A stretch of 64,000 nucleotides of DNA, from assembly GCA_937872175.1 (NCBI GenBank), contig CALMPI010000043.1, positions 1 to 64,000 on the forward strand, read 5' to 3'. Below, piece by piece: positions 43,301 to 51,610 of the stretch (position 1 is its first letter; each line of letters starts with the position of its first letter). The position numbers and the translations under genes were made by a program. Origin of the DNA: an uncultured Flavobacteriales bacterium (lineage in GTDB: Bacteria; Bacteroidota; Bacteroidia; Flavobacteriales_F; PHOS-HE28). Below the pieces are notes generated by a model. The model was not told the DNA's origin, did not search any database, and saw only the letters and a list, made by a program, of their open reading frames with translations.

Positions 43301-43875
43301 GAGGCCTGCACCTGGATGCGGTCCGTGATGCGGCCGCTGAGCTCCAGGTTCAGCGAGGAGTTCACCGACAGGTCCTGGTTGTTGCCGAAGAGGATGCCGC
43401 GCGAGATGCTGCCGCTCTTGTTGAGGCCGGCGTTGCCGAAGAGGTCCTCGCGCTGCGAGGGCGCCTCGTACTTGAAGGGGTCGCGCCGGTCGGGGTCCTC
43501 GCTCAGCAGCCGCATGCGGTCCTTGTGCCGCCGTTCGCCGGCGAAGAGCAGGGGCCACACCCGGTACCGGGCGATGAGCGTGTCGCCGACCGCGCCGCCG
43601 ATCACCCAGAGCCTGGCGCGGTAGGGGTCGAGCCGGTGGTCGGTGGACGGCATCTCGGCGCCTGCCCGCCACAGGGAAAGGCTGCCCGGTGCGATGCTCA
43701 GGGTGTCGAGCACAAGGGTGTCGCCGGTGAGCACGATGCTGCGCGTGCGCCGGTTGTCACCGGGGCCCTGACCCAGGACCTGCAGCGCCGGCACCAGCAC
43801 CAGCAGCAGGGGCAGGAGCACGACCCCCCGGGAACGGGCCGGACGCGGTGCGGTGGTGGTAGGGTGGCGCCCCAA
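40372..43875 (-). CDS. Large outer-membrane-type protein of unknown function, probable TTG start
   Basis: The protein is about 1167 residues from the proposed TTG at 43875. A signal-like segment (VVLLPLLLVLVPALQVLGQ) is followed by a domain with SGSISRGILFGNNQDLSVNSSLNLELSGRI and DNNIPIQAEGNTLELQDFDQ, then FRWVAPD. The last ~500 residues are alternating beta strands ending in an aromatic F-F, typical of a barrel. I recognise it as a Bacteroidota family of about 1100 residues without assigned function. The ATG at 43917 is also in frame, but the -7 element TAATTTTC (43881-43888) lies downstream of it and 5 nt before the TTG, so a transcript from it would not contain the ATG. A GTG further in is a third option. 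Confidence 0.75.
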   Translation of the reverse strand: MGRHPTTTAPRPARSRGVVLLPLLLVLVPALQVLGQGPGDNRRTRSIVLTGDTLVLDTLSIAPGSLSLWRAGAEMPSTDHRLDPYRARLWVIGGAVGDTLIARYRVWPLLFAGERRHKDRMRLLSEDPDRRDPFKYEAPSQREDLFGNAGLNKSGSISRGILFGNNQDLSVNSSLNLELSGRITDRIQVQASITDNNIPIQAEGNTLELQDFDQVFIKLFEENWELIAGDFVLQRPNSHFLTYLKKSKGLSFNTRMKGAKATNALGTSVAISKGKFARNVIQGVEGVQGPYRLRGDAGETFIIILSGTERVFIDGQQLVRGQENDYVIDYNTAELTFTARRLITKDRRITVEFQYSDRNYMRTLVRLDDTWTRGRTTLRLNVFSEQDHKGQPLQQDLTDEEQLALAEAGDDPLAAVAPGVDTVAYNADQVLYKAVDSLGYSPVYVYSTSPDSARYRITFSTVGAGLGDYVQQEFTPNGRVFRWVAPDTVGGAIVRRGDHAPVRVLIPPRSQQVVTLGADHSTAGGLRLSTELAYGRYDRNTFSGRDAADDQAFAARVKADQAIPLRAADSTWALELGLETEALTASFTPVERYRAVEFERNWNAVGRPLDGDQLLAGLGVGLRAGKAGRLRYVINTFQVRDRYAGWRHDLISDLHPGRFDLTGTASLLTTTDPVRTEFLRHKARLARRMRWFTIGLQDEHERNRFRADTGSALLAGSYQFYDWEAFIQSRDTARTTFRVGGGQRYDQGLRDGGLARSTVATAGTATLGVGRDARHRLATTFTYRQLRIVDSTLTAQRPEDTYLMRIDHDLTLGKGVAVWDLFYELGSGLEQQREFLYVEVPAGQGLYIWNDYNGNGLKELNEFEQANFGYEANYVRVFVPSNTYSRTFSNQLSASLDLRPSVAWGGRTGIRRFIAKFSDLASFRSDRKTSTADLGQALDPFRIDPADTLLTAFTSSLRNTLFYDRTSPKWSVDHTFQSDRTKTLLLNGFESRLRELNQVRIRWNTTQQWTADLEGEAGRVANASDLLSGRTYSIRQYTTRPRITWRPNTDLRAALSYRYTDKLNREELGGEAATVQNLGLEARWNTAGKGSIQLNLDLVDIRYDGDPNTSLGNEMLGGLKVGTNWTWSLSIQRRLNQNLQVDITYNGRKSENTPAVHVGGAQIRAFF

Positions 43876-43880
43876 GGGCG

Positions 43881-43888
43881 GAAAATTA
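43881..43888 (-). promoter_or_regulatory. -7 element (TAATTTTC) 5 nt before a TTG start
   Basis: The minus strand reads TAATTTTC, five bases, TTG at 43875. It has one mismatch to TAnnTTTG and suggests a leaderless TTG-initiated mRNA. Confidence 0.45.
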
Positions 43889-43976
43889 CCCAGCCCGTTC
43901 ACGCAGCCGGTGCCCATCAAGATCCGATCGTTGATGAGCGGCCCGGAGGCCGCTGACCTTCCACTGAGGGCCCGGG

Positions 43977-43984
43977 TACATTTG
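43977..43984 (+). promoter_or_regulatory. -7 element (TACATTTG) 4 nt before a GTG start
   Basis: TACATTTG is a perfect TAnnTTTG match; four bases later the GTG at 43989 begins the substrate-binding protein gene. Confidence 0.6.
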
Positions 43985-43988
43985 GCCG

Positions 43989-45722
43989 GTGACCTTGGAG
44001 AACGCACGGAACCCGTGGCTGTTGTGCACCGCGGCCCTGGCCCTGCTGATGGCCTGCGGCGGCGACGGTGAGGACCGCGTTCGGCGCGTTCAAGGCGGCA
44101 AGCAGTACGGCGGGGTCTTCAACATGAACGAGGACGGCGGGGTGCGCAGCATCTTCCCGCTTCATCTCTCCCAGGCCGCCGAGCATCGCATCGCCTCGCA
44201 GATCTATCAAGGCCTGGTGCGCTTCGATCCGGCCGACCTGAAGGTGCTGCCCTGCCTGGCCGAACGCTGGGAGGTGGATGCCGACGCCACCACCTTCACC
44301 CTCCACCTGCGCAAGGACGTCCGCTTCCACGCGGATCCGGCGCTGACCTCCGAGGACGACCGCCTGGTGGACGCGGAGGACGTGCTGTACTGCTTCCGCG
44401 CGTTGTGCACGGCCGACCCTGAGAACCGCATGTTCTGGCTGTTCCAGGACAAGGTGCTCGGCGCCAACACCCACTATGCGAACACCGCCGCCGGCGGCGA
44501 CCGGGAAGCGCCCATCGCCGGGCTTGAGGTGCTTGATCGGCACACCTTCCGCATCAAGCTGGCCCACCCCAACGCCGGTTTCCTGCAGGTGCTGGCGCAC
44601 CAGGGCTGCTGGATCTATCCGCGGCAGCTGGTGGAGGCCTACGGCGATGACCTGATGGCGCACGCCATCGGCACGGGACCGTTCAAGTTGCGCACCTATT
44701 CGCCGGCCGAGGCCTTCGTGCTGGAGCGCGACCCCGATCACTGGGACCGCGACGAGCATGGCAACCCGCTACCCTTCCTCGATGCCGTCCGCATCACCCT
44801 CGACCCCGACAAGAACAAGGAGCTCGAGGCCTTTCTGGCCGGGCGCCTGTCCTGCCTCACCGAACTGCCGGTGGACCGCCTCGGCCTGGTGAAGGACTCG
44901 GTGGATGCGGCGGGCAGGAAGCGGTTCATCCTCCAGTCCGTCCCTGGCTCGGCGGTGCAGTTCTATGGGTTCAACCTGCACGCCCCCCCGTTCGAGGACC
45001 CCCGGGTGCGCCGGGCCTTCAGCCTCGCGATCGACCGGCGCTATCTGGTGGACAGTGTGCTGGGCGGGCTGGCCGTGCCCGCCGAGCATGGCTTGGTGGC
45101 GCCCGGCCTGTCCGGTTATCCGTACGACGCTGTGGCCGGGCACCGGTTCGATCCCGAGGCGGCGCGGGCGCTCCTGGCCGAGGCCGGCTTCCCCGGTGGG
45201 AGGGGCTTTCCCCAGGTGGTGCTGAACGCCAGCCCTGGCTTTGGGTACATCCAGGTGGCGGAGGCCGTGCAGGACATGCTGCAGCGCCATCTCGGCGTGC
45301 CCCTCATCCTGTCCGTACTGCCCATGGACCAGCACTACACGTCCATCGAGCGCGGACGCGCACGCTTCTGGCGCGAGGGCTGGGTGGCCGACCTTCCGGA
45401 CGCCGAGAACTTCCTCTCCCTGCTGTACGGCAAGAACGCCCAGGCCGACACGGCCCTGCCCACCTACCTGAACACCACCCGCTATGCCGATGCGCGCTTC
45501 GACTCCCTGTTCGCCGAGGCGCAGCGCACCGTGGATGACGCCCGGCGCATGCAGCTCTATGCTGCCGCGGAGAACAAGGCCATGGCCGATGCGCCGGTGA
45601 CCCCGCTCTACCACGAGCGTACCATCCGGTTGCTGCGACCCGATGTGCGGGACATGCCCCTGAACGCGATGGACCTGCGCGACCTGGGCCGCGTGTGGTC
45701 CGATCCCGGCGTCAGCCGCTGA
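43989..45722 (+). CDS. ABC transporter substrate-binding lipoprotein (peptide/nickel class, SBP family 5)
   Basis: The 577-residue protein starts at GTG 43989, which the -7 element supports. It has a lipoprotein signal ending LLMACGG. The mature protein follows the family 5 pattern: IYQGLVRFDP, LAERWEVDADATTFTLHLRKDVRFH, DAEDVLYCFRAL, IGTGPFKLRTYSP, DPDHWDRDEHGNPLPFLDAVRI and the RRAFSLAIDRRYLVD segment. Such proteins bind oligopeptides or related solutes for import. No permease or ATPase genes are adjacent, so the partners must be elsewhere. Its stop overlaps the end of the convergent gene by 11 nt. Confidence 0.88.
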   Translation: MTLENARNPWLLCTAALALLMACGGDGEDRVRRVQGGKQYGGVFNMNEDGGVRSIFPLHLSQAAEHRIASQIYQGLVRFDPADLKVLPCLAERWEVDADATTFTLHLRKDVRFHADPALTSEDDRLVDAEDVLYCFRALCTADPENRMFWLFQDKVLGANTHYANTAAGGDREAPIAGLEVLDRHTFRIKLAHPNAGFLQVLAHQGCWIYPRQLVEAYGDDLMAHAIGTGPFKLRTYSPAEAFVLERDPDHWDRDEHGNPLPFLDAVRITLDPDKNKELEAFLAGRLSCLTELPVDRLGLVKDSVDAAGRKRFILQSVPGSAVQFYGFNLHAPPFEDPRVRRAFSLAIDRRYLVDSVLGGLAVPAEHGLVAPGLSGYPYDAVAGHRFDPEAARALLAEAGFPGGRGFPQVVLNASPGFGYIQVAEAVQDMLQRHLGVPLILSVLPMDQHYTSIERGRARFWREGWVADLPDAENFLSLLYGKNAQADTALPTYLNTTRYADARFDSLFAEAQRTVDDARRMQLYAAAENKAMADAPVTPLYHERTIRLLRPDVRDMPLNAMDLRDLGRVWSDPGVSR

Positions 45723-46455
45723 ACCGGTCCCCCGCCACTTCCGTGGCGATGAAGCGGTGCACCAGCTGCTTGGCGAGCGGCATGAAGGTCTCGATGTGCG
45801 GCACCTCCCAGTCGCATTCGAAGCCGAAGGTGGCCGGCACCGGCAGGTGCGGCCGGCCGGCGATGAGCTCCGCGCGGATCACCTCGTACGTGGTGCGGAG
45901 ACCCAGGGGCCGGCTGCCTAAAAAATGGGTCACCACGCTTCGCCAGTGCAGGTCCACGTCGGCGTCGCGCAGCAACGAGACCGAGTACGTGTAGATGCGT
46001 GCCTCACGGCCCTGGCGAAGCAGCAGGTAGCCCGCGCGCGGATCGAGCGGAAGCACCCCCACCGACCCGAACTGGATGTGCTCGCGGATGCGCTCGCGCA
46101 GCTCGCTGCCCTGGGCCAGGTGGTCGCGCAGTTCCGGAACGGCATCGTCGATCACCTCATCGATCACCCCCAGCGCACCGGTCGGCTCGGGCAGCGGGGC
46201 ATACGCCACCGTGCCCTTGCGCGGGTCGAGCCCGGTGATGTCCCGTGGCATGGTGGCCCGCAGAACCTCCGCGCGCTGCTGCAGTTCGAGCAGGTCGTTC
46301 AGGTGGTCGGCCACATCCAGCAGGTAGGGGTAGAGCTTGCGCTCGGCGAACCGCTGCCGGACCCGTTGCAGGTAGGCCAGCAGGGTGTAGTGCTTCAATT
46401 CCCGGTCGATCGCCGGGATCAGGATCCAGTCCTTGGGCAGCTGGGCTTGGGCCAT
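45712..46455 (-). CDS. Conserved hypothetical protein, cytoplasmic
   Basis: The 247-residue protein starts MAQAQLPKDWILIP, then DRELKHYTLLAYLQRVRQRFAERKLYPYLLDVADHLNDL, and ends VHRFIATEVAGDRFSG. It has no signal peptide, membrane helix or known motif. The first 70 residues are helical; the rest is mixed with strands (GYLLLRQGREARIYTYSVSLL). I recall similar sequences only from Bacteroidota and cannot assign a function. The open frame continues upstream to 47124 antisense to the OmpA gene, but that part is rejected. An alternative GTG start lies 10 codons upstream. It is convergent with the substrate-binding gene. Confidence 0.7.
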   Translation of the reverse strand: MAQAQLPKDWILIPAIDRELKHYTLLAYLQRVRQRFAERKLYPYLLDVADHLNDLLELQQRAEVLRATMPRDITGLDPRKGTVAYAPLPEPTGALGVIDEVIDDAVPELRDHLAQGSELRERIREHIQFGSVGVLPLDPRAGYLLLRQGREARIYTYSVSLLRDADVDLHWRSVVTHFLGSRPLGLRTTYEVIRAELIAGRPHLPVPATFGFECDWEVPHIETFMPLAKQLVHRFIATEVAGDRFSG

Positions 46456-46552
46456 GGCTCGTACGATGAACGGCGTGTTCACAAAAAAGGTTGCGCCCTG
46501 GTGATGGCGCACACGGGGGGCGGGACCTTTGTGTGAACCGAAAGGTAATGTC

Positions 46553-47503
46553 ATGAAGCTTCGTTCCATCGCCCCGGCCGCCCTCGCCTTCACCCTGTTG
46601 TTCACCGCCTGCGTGCCGCAGCGCAAGTACGAGGAGCTCCAGTCCTCCATGGACGCCATGCGCACCGAATCCGAGGCCGCGCTGGCGAAGGCGCGTGACG
46701 CCCAGGCGACCCTGGACGCCCAGGCCAACGAGATGAGCGACCTGAAGCGTCGCGTGAAGCTCCTGGAGCAGGACACCACCACGCTGGGCACCTCCCTGCG
46801 GAAGATGCAGCAGCAGTACGACAAGATCAATGCACTGAACGACGAGCTCCTGGACAAATACAACAAGCTCCTCGCGGGCGACCGCAGCGAGAACCGCAAA
46901 CTGCTCACCGATCTGGAGGCCCTGCGCCTCGACCTGCAGAACAAGGAGGACTCCATCGCCCGCAGCAGCAAGCGCCTGGCCGAGCGCGAGGCGCGGTTGT
47001 CGGAACTGCAGTCCGAGCTGGACCGCAAGGACGCGGCCATGCGCGACCTGAAGGACCGTGTGAGCCGGGCGCTCACCGGGTTCGAGGGCAAGGGCCTCAC
47101 CGTGGAGCAGCGCGACGGGCGCATTCACGTGAGCCTGGAGAACAAGCTGCTCTTCCCCAGCGGAAGCGCCACGGTGGACAAGCAGGGGCGCGACGCCCTG
47201 GTGAAACTGGCCAAGGCCATCGAGTCCGACCGCGACATCAGCATCCTGGTGGAGGGCCACACCGATACGGACATGATCCTGCCGGGCAGCACCTACAAGG
47301 ACAACTGGGAGCTCAGTGTGGAACGCGCCACGAGCGTGGTGCGCATCCTCCAGGAGGGCAGCGCGATCGAACCACGACGGATCACGGCGGCGGGGCGGAG
47401 CGAGTTCGTGCCGGTGGACCCGGCCGATAAATCGAAGAACCGCCGCATCGAAGTGATCCTCACCCCGGACCTCACCGCGCTGTACAACCTGGTCAAGGAC
47501 TGA
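46553..47503 (+). CDS. OmpA-family peptidoglycan-binding lipoprotein with coiled coil
   Basis: The 316-residue protein starts at ATG 46553 (MKLRSIAPAA) and has a lipoprotein signal ending LLFTAC. A long coiled coil covers about residues 25-175 (KRRVKLLEQDTTTLGTSL, ERLSELQ-type heptads). The C-terminal OmpA domain (about 190-316) shows VSLENKLLFPSGSATVDKQG, ILVEGHTDTD and RITAAGRSEFVPV with NRRIEVIL. It should tether the outer membrane to peptidoglycan. GACCTTTG at 46524-46531 resembles a -7 element 21 nt upstream. It is followed by the DAHP synthase gene, which has its own promoter. Confidence 0.9.
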   Translation: MKLRSIAPAALAFTLLFTACVPQRKYEELQSSMDAMRTESEAALAKARDAQATLDAQANEMSDLKRRVKLLEQDTTTLGTSLRKMQQQYDKINALNDELLDKYNKLLAGDRSENRKLLTDLEALRLDLQNKEDSIARSSKRLAEREARLSELQSELDRKDAAMRDLKDRVSRALTGFEGKGLTVEQRDGRIHVSLENKLLFPSGSATVDKQGRDALVKLAKAIESDRDISILVEGHTDTDMILPGSTYKDNWELSVERATSVVRILQEGSAIEPRRITAAGRSEFVPVDPADKSKNRRIEVILTPDLTALYNLVKD

Positions 47504-47550
47504 CCCGGCCTTGGGCCCTCGCCGCGAACAATGTCCCGGGGACGGCGGTC

Positions 47551-47558
47551 TACTTTTG
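47551..47558 (+). promoter_or_regulatory. -7 element (TACTTTTG) 4 nt before the DAHP synthase start
   Basis: A perfect TAnnTTTG match followed by four bases and ATG 47563; leaderless arrangement. Confidence 0.65.
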
Positions 47559-47562
47559 CAGC

Positions 47563-48684
47563 ATGAGCCGCCTGACGCCGGAGCTGGACCCGCTCCCCTT
47601 GGACCAATGGGGTCTGGGTTTGGAGCGTCCGCTGCACATCGCGGGGCCGTGCAGTGCCGAAAGCGAGGAGCAGGTGATGGCCGTGGCTGCAGGCATCCGG
47701 CGGCATGCCCCTGGTGTACGGGTGTTGCGCGCGGGGGTGTGGAAGCCGCGCACACGGCCCGGCGCCTTCGAGGGGGCCGGCGAGCCCGCGTTGCGCTGGC
47801 TGCGTTCCGCGGCCGATGCCACCGGACTGCTGGTGGCCACCGAAGTGGCGACACCCCACCACGTGGAGGCCGCGCTCAAGGCGGGGATCGACCTGCTCTG
47901 GGTGGGCGCCCGCACCACGCCCAATCCGTTCAGCGTCCAAGCCATCGCCGACGCCCTTGCCGGGGTGGACGTGCCCGTGCTGGTGAAGAACCCCATCAAC
48001 CCGGACCTGCCCTTGTGGGTGGGTGCGCTGGAGCGTCTGCACCGCGCTGGCATCCGCCGCATGGCCGCCGTGCACCGCGGATTCAGTTGGTCGGGGCACA
48101 CGCCGTTCCGCAACACCCCGATGTGGGAGTTCCCCATCCGGCTGATGGCCGCCTGCCCGGGGCTGCCCATGGTGTGCGACCCCAGCCACATCGCCGGCCA
48201 CCCCGACCGGCTTGCCGATGTGGCCCAGCAGGCGCTCGATCTCAACTTCAGCGGGCTGATGGTGGAGGCGCACCCCGATCCGGAGCACGCCCTGAGCGAT
48301 GGCGATCAGCAGGTGACCCCTGAGGCCTTGGGCGCGCTTCTGGCCGGTCTGGCGCATCGCGAAGCAGCCCCGGGCCCCCGGTTGCGCGATCTTTTGGACG
48401 AACTGCGCGATCAGATCGACCAACTGGACGCGGACATCGCCCAGAAGCTCGCCGAGCGCCTGGACATCGCCGAACGCATCGGGTTGTACAAGAAGGAGCA
48501 CAACGTGGCCATCCTGCAGCCCGAGCGCTGGGAACGCATCATGGCCGCCCAGCACGACCTCGGCCGCCGATCGGGCCTTAGTGCGGCCTTCATCGAAGCC
48601 TTCATGAACGCCGTCCACCAGGAGAGCATCCGACGACAGACCGAAGCCTGGGAACGCGCCCTCGAACCCGCGGCAGGATCCTAA
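47563..48684 (+). CDS. Bifunctional 3-deoxy-7-phosphoheptulonate synthase / chorismate mutase
   Basis: Catalyses condensation of phosphoenolpyruvate with erythrose-4-phosphate and, through the fused domain, chorismate to prephenate: the first and a branch step of aromatic amino acid synthesis. The 373-residue protein has a KDO8P-synthase-like DAHP synthase domain (AGPCSAESEEQV, VWKPRTRP, ARTTPNPFSVQ, CDPSHIAGHPDR). A type II chorismate mutase domain begins near residue 275 (LRDQIDQLDADIAQKLAERL, IGLYKKEHNVAILQPERW). The order catalytic-CM is typical of this fusion in Bacteroidota. It is probably transcribed leaderless from the -7 element at 47551-47558. Confidence 0.93.
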   Translation: MSRLTPELDPLPLDQWGLGLERPLHIAGPCSAESEEQVMAVAAGIRRHAPGVRVLRAGVWKPRTRPGAFEGAGEPALRWLRSAADATGLLVATEVATPHHVEAALKAGIDLLWVGARTTPNPFSVQAIADALAGVDVPVLVKNPINPDLPLWVGALERLHRAGIRRMAAVHRGFSWSGHTPFRNTPMWEFPIRLMAACPGLPMVCDPSHIAGHPDRLADVAQQALDLNFSGLMVEAHPDPEHALSDGDQQVTPEALGALLAGLAHREAAPGPRLRDLLDELRDQIDQLDADIAQKLAERLDIAERIGLYKKEHNVAILQPERWERIMAAQHDLGRRSGLSAAFIEAFMNAVHQESIRRQTEAWERALEPAAGS

Positions 48685-48725
48685 GCACCTGCCAACGATC
48701 AGTTGTCCGGCCTGCGGTAGCCGCC

Positions 48726-48733
48726 TAGCTTTG
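48726..48733 (+). promoter_or_regulatory. -7 element (TAGCTTTG) for the FG-GAP surface protein
   Basis: Perfect TAnnTTTG match, 43 nt before ATG 48777. Confidence 0.55.
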
Positions 48734-48776
48734 GGGGATCCGCAAGGAACCGAACCACCCAACCACGAACCTTCAC

Positions 48777-51590
48777 ATGGTCCATCGTTACTCATCCGCG
48801 GCGGCGCTCCTGTTGTCCGCGACCGGGCTTATCGCGCAGCCCGTGTTCACCAACCAGTCGACCAACCTGTCGCACAACGCAAGCAGCGGAGGTTGCATGG
48901 CGGTGGTGGACATGGACTTCGACGGGCTGGATGACATCGTGCAGCTCGACATGAGCAAGCATGTGTACATCCTGTACCAGAACCCCGACCACTCCTTCAC
49001 CACGATCGATTACGGGGTGGTGGACGGCAGCAACCAATGGGGCTGGGCCATCGCTGACATGGACCGCAGCGGCCACAAGGACATCATGAGCGGCGTGTCC
49101 GTCACGCGGTACCTGCGCATCACCTCGCGCGGCGTGTCCCAGCTCGTCGACCTCAATGGTCCCACCATCTTCCACCAGGGTGTGAGCATCGCCGACATGA
49201 ACGGGGATGGCTGGGCCGATCTGTACGCTTGCAACGATGTGGGCCCGAACAACATCTGGATCAACGACGGCACGGGGAACCTGCTCTATGATGGCAACTT
49301 CATCGACTGGAACACGAACCCGGCCTCGGACATGAGCGGGAACTACGCCAGCGTGTTCACCGATTTCGATGACGACGGCGACATCGACCTGCACATCAGC
49401 CACTGCCGCCAGGGCGTGAACAACCCGAACGACCCCCGGCGCTGGGACCGCCTGTTCGTGAACGACGGCAACAACAACTACACCGACCTGGCCATCAACT
49501 ACGGCCTTCAGAACCGTGAGCAGGTGTGGACCACCGACTTCGGCGATTACGACAACGACGGCGACCTCGATGCCTTCAGCACCACGCACAGCACCACGCT
49601 GATGCTGTTCGAGAACGACGGCACGAACAACTACGTGAACGTCACGGCGGGCAGCGGCCTGGAGGCCTACACCGGCTTCTTTCTGCAGGGCCTGTTCCGC
49701 GACCTGGACAATGACGGCTGGCTGGACATCATGACCGGCTCGGCGGACCACTACTTCAAGGGCAACGGGGACGGCACGTTCACCGAGGTGCCCACCATGT
49801 TCCCGTCCGGCAAGAACATGCTGAGCTTCGCCTTCGGCGACCTCAACGAGGACGGGTTCACGGACGTGTACGCCAGCTACGGGGATGCCTATGTGGATGG
49901 CGACCCCAGCTTCCCCGACCGGCTGTGGATGAACACCCCGAACGGGAACCACTGGCTGGACATCGACCTGGTGGGCGTGCAGAGCAACAAGGAGGCCATC
50001 GGTGCCAAGGTGAAGATCTGGGGCCCCTGGGGCGTGCAGGTGCGCGAGGTGCGCAGCGGCGAGAGCTACGGTGTGGTGAACAGCGCCACCCTCCACTTCG
50101 GCCTCGGCTCCATCACCGAGGTGGACAGCCTGGTCGTGCAATGGCCCAGCGGTGCGGTGGACAGCTACACCGATATCGACGCGGACCAGACCATCACCCT
50201 CCTGGAAGGCATCTGCATCGCGCCGGTGGCCGAGATCGCGGCGGGTGGGGATCTGGTCGTTTGCGCAGGTGGAACCCCGCTGACGCTCACGGCGAACCCG
50301 GGCTTCCAGTACACCTGGAGCACCAACGCCACCACCCAGAGCATCGACGTCACCGCCGGGGGTACCTACACGGTGACCATCGATGATGGTACGGGCTGCT
50401 GGAGCCAGGCCTCGGTGACCGTCACCGAGAACCCCGATGAGACGCCGACAGTGACGGTGAACGGCGAGACCACCTTCTGTGAGGGAGGTGCGGTGGAGTT
50501 GACCTGTTCGCCGGCGAACGGCTACACGTGGAGCAACGGCGCCACCACGCAGACGGTGCAGGCCACGGCGGACGGACCGATCACAGTGACCGTGGCCGGT
50601 CTTTGCGGCAACTTCACCTCCGCCCCTGTGCAACTGGAGGTGATCGACACGCCTGACGCACCGGCCACCACGGGCGCCACGATCCTGGGACCGGGTACGG
50701 CCGATATCAGTGCCACGGGCGCGGCCATCACCTGGTACGATCAGCCTTCCGGCGGCACCGCACTGGGCGGCGGCAATACGTGGACCACGCCCTTCGTGAA
50801 CAGCACCACCAGCTTCTGGGCCGAGGATGTGAACACCTTCGGAGGTGGCGCGGCCAGCGGAGGCCGTGTGGACAACACCACCAGCGGTCAGTACCACCAG
50901 AACGATGGCTTCTATCTGCTGTTCGATGCCTATGAGCGCTTCACCATCAACACGGTGAAGGTGTACTCCAACACCGCCGGTGTGCGCACCATCTCGGTGA
51001 TCGACATGAGCGACAACAGCACGGTGGCCAGCGTCACGCCCAACATCCCCACCGGCACCCAAGTGGTGACCCTCGGGCTGGAAGTGCCGGGCCCGGGGAA
51101 CTATGCCCTGCGCTGCGTGGGCACCCCGAACCTGTGGCGGGACGGCCTCGGCAGCAATCCCACATACCCCTACGCCCTGGGCACCCTCGGCGCCATCACT
51201 GGCACCAACATCGGTGGGCAGAACGCCCTGCAGTACTATTACTTCTTCTACGACTGGCAGGTGGAGGCCTTCGGCGTGGACTGCGCCAGCCCCCGCACCG
51301 AGGCCATCGTCACCGTGAGCTCCGTGGGCATCGGGGAGAATGATGGTGCGGATGCACTTCAGTTGATGCCCAACCCGGCCGATGAGTCCGTGGCCGTGGT
51401 GTTCCCCGCCGGCGACGCCCGCGTCACCGTCGAGGTCTCCGACCTCAGCGGTCGTGTGGTGCGCAGTGTGGGCGGTGCCGGCAATGCGGGACGCCTCACC
51501 TTCGATGTGAGCGATCTGGCCGCAGGACAGTACATCGTCCGCCTCGCCTCCGCCGATCGCCAGCGCGTGACCCGCTTGACGGTGCGCTGA
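48777..51590 (+). CDS. Secreted FG-GAP/VCBS repeat protein with ASPIC/UnbV domain and T9SS sorting domain
   Basis: The 937-residue protein has a signal peptide ending near GLIAQ. FG-GAP/VCBS-type repeats follow with calcium-binding loops (VDMDFDGLDD, DMNGDGWADLYACND, DFDDDGDIDLHIS, DYDNDGDLDAF), making an integrin-like propeller to about residue 390. An ASPIC/UnbV domain spans roughly 392-475 (NHWLDIDLVGVQSNKEAIGA, VREVRSGESYG, LHFGLG). Ig-like segments with a NGYTWSNGATTQTV repeat follow, then a further beta region. The C-terminus is a type A sorting domain (LMPNPADESVAVVF, VEVSDLSGRVVR, LAAGQYIVRLA). It is probably exported by the T9SS and placed on the surface, with a calcium-stabilised propeller that could bind sugars or proteins. 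A terminator follows. Confidence 0.88.
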   Translation: MVHRYSSAAALLLSATGLIAQPVFTNQSTNLSHNASSGGCMAVVDMDFDGLDDIVQLDMSKHVYILYQNPDHSFTTIDYGVVDGSNQWGWAIADMDRSGHKDIMSGVSVTRYLRITSRGVSQLVDLNGPTIFHQGVSIADMNGDGWADLYACNDVGPNNIWINDGTGNLLYDGNFIDWNTNPASDMSGNYASVFTDFDDDGDIDLHISHCRQGVNNPNDPRRWDRLFVNDGNNNYTDLAINYGLQNREQVWTTDFGDYDNDGDLDAFSTTHSTTLMLFENDGTNNYVNVTAGSGLEAYTGFFLQGLFRDLDNDGWLDIMTGSADHYFKGNGDGTFTEVPTMFPSGKNMLSFAFGDLNEDGFTDVYASYGDAYVDGDPSFPDRLWMNTPNGNHWLDIDLVGVQSNKEAIGAKVKIWGPWGVQVREVRSGESYGVVNSATLHFGLGSITEVDSLVVQWPSGAVDSYTDIDADQTITLLEGICIAPVAEIAAGGDLVVCAGGTPLTLTANPGFQYTWSTNATTQSIDVTAGGTYTVTIDDGTGCWSQASVTVTENPDETPTVTVNGETTFCEGGAVELTCSPANGYTWSNGATTQTVQATADGPITVTVAGLCGNFTSAPVQLEVIDTPDAPATTGATILGPGTADISATGAAITWYDQPSGGTALGGGNTWTTPFVNSTTSFWAEDVNTFGGGAASGGRVDNTTSGQYHQNDGFYLLFDAYERFTINTVKVYSNTAGVRTISVIDMSDNSTVASVTPNIPTGTQVVTLGLEVPGPGNYALRCVGTPNLWRDGLGSNPTYPYALGTLGAITGTNIGGQNALQYYYFFYDWQVEAFGVDCASPRTEAIVTVSSVGIGENDGADALQLMPNPADESVAVVFPAGDARVTVEVSDLSGRVVRSVGGAGNAGRLTFDVSDLAAGQYIVRLASADRQRVTRLTVR

Positions 51591-51610
51591 TCGATCGTCA
51601 TTGAGTGAAT

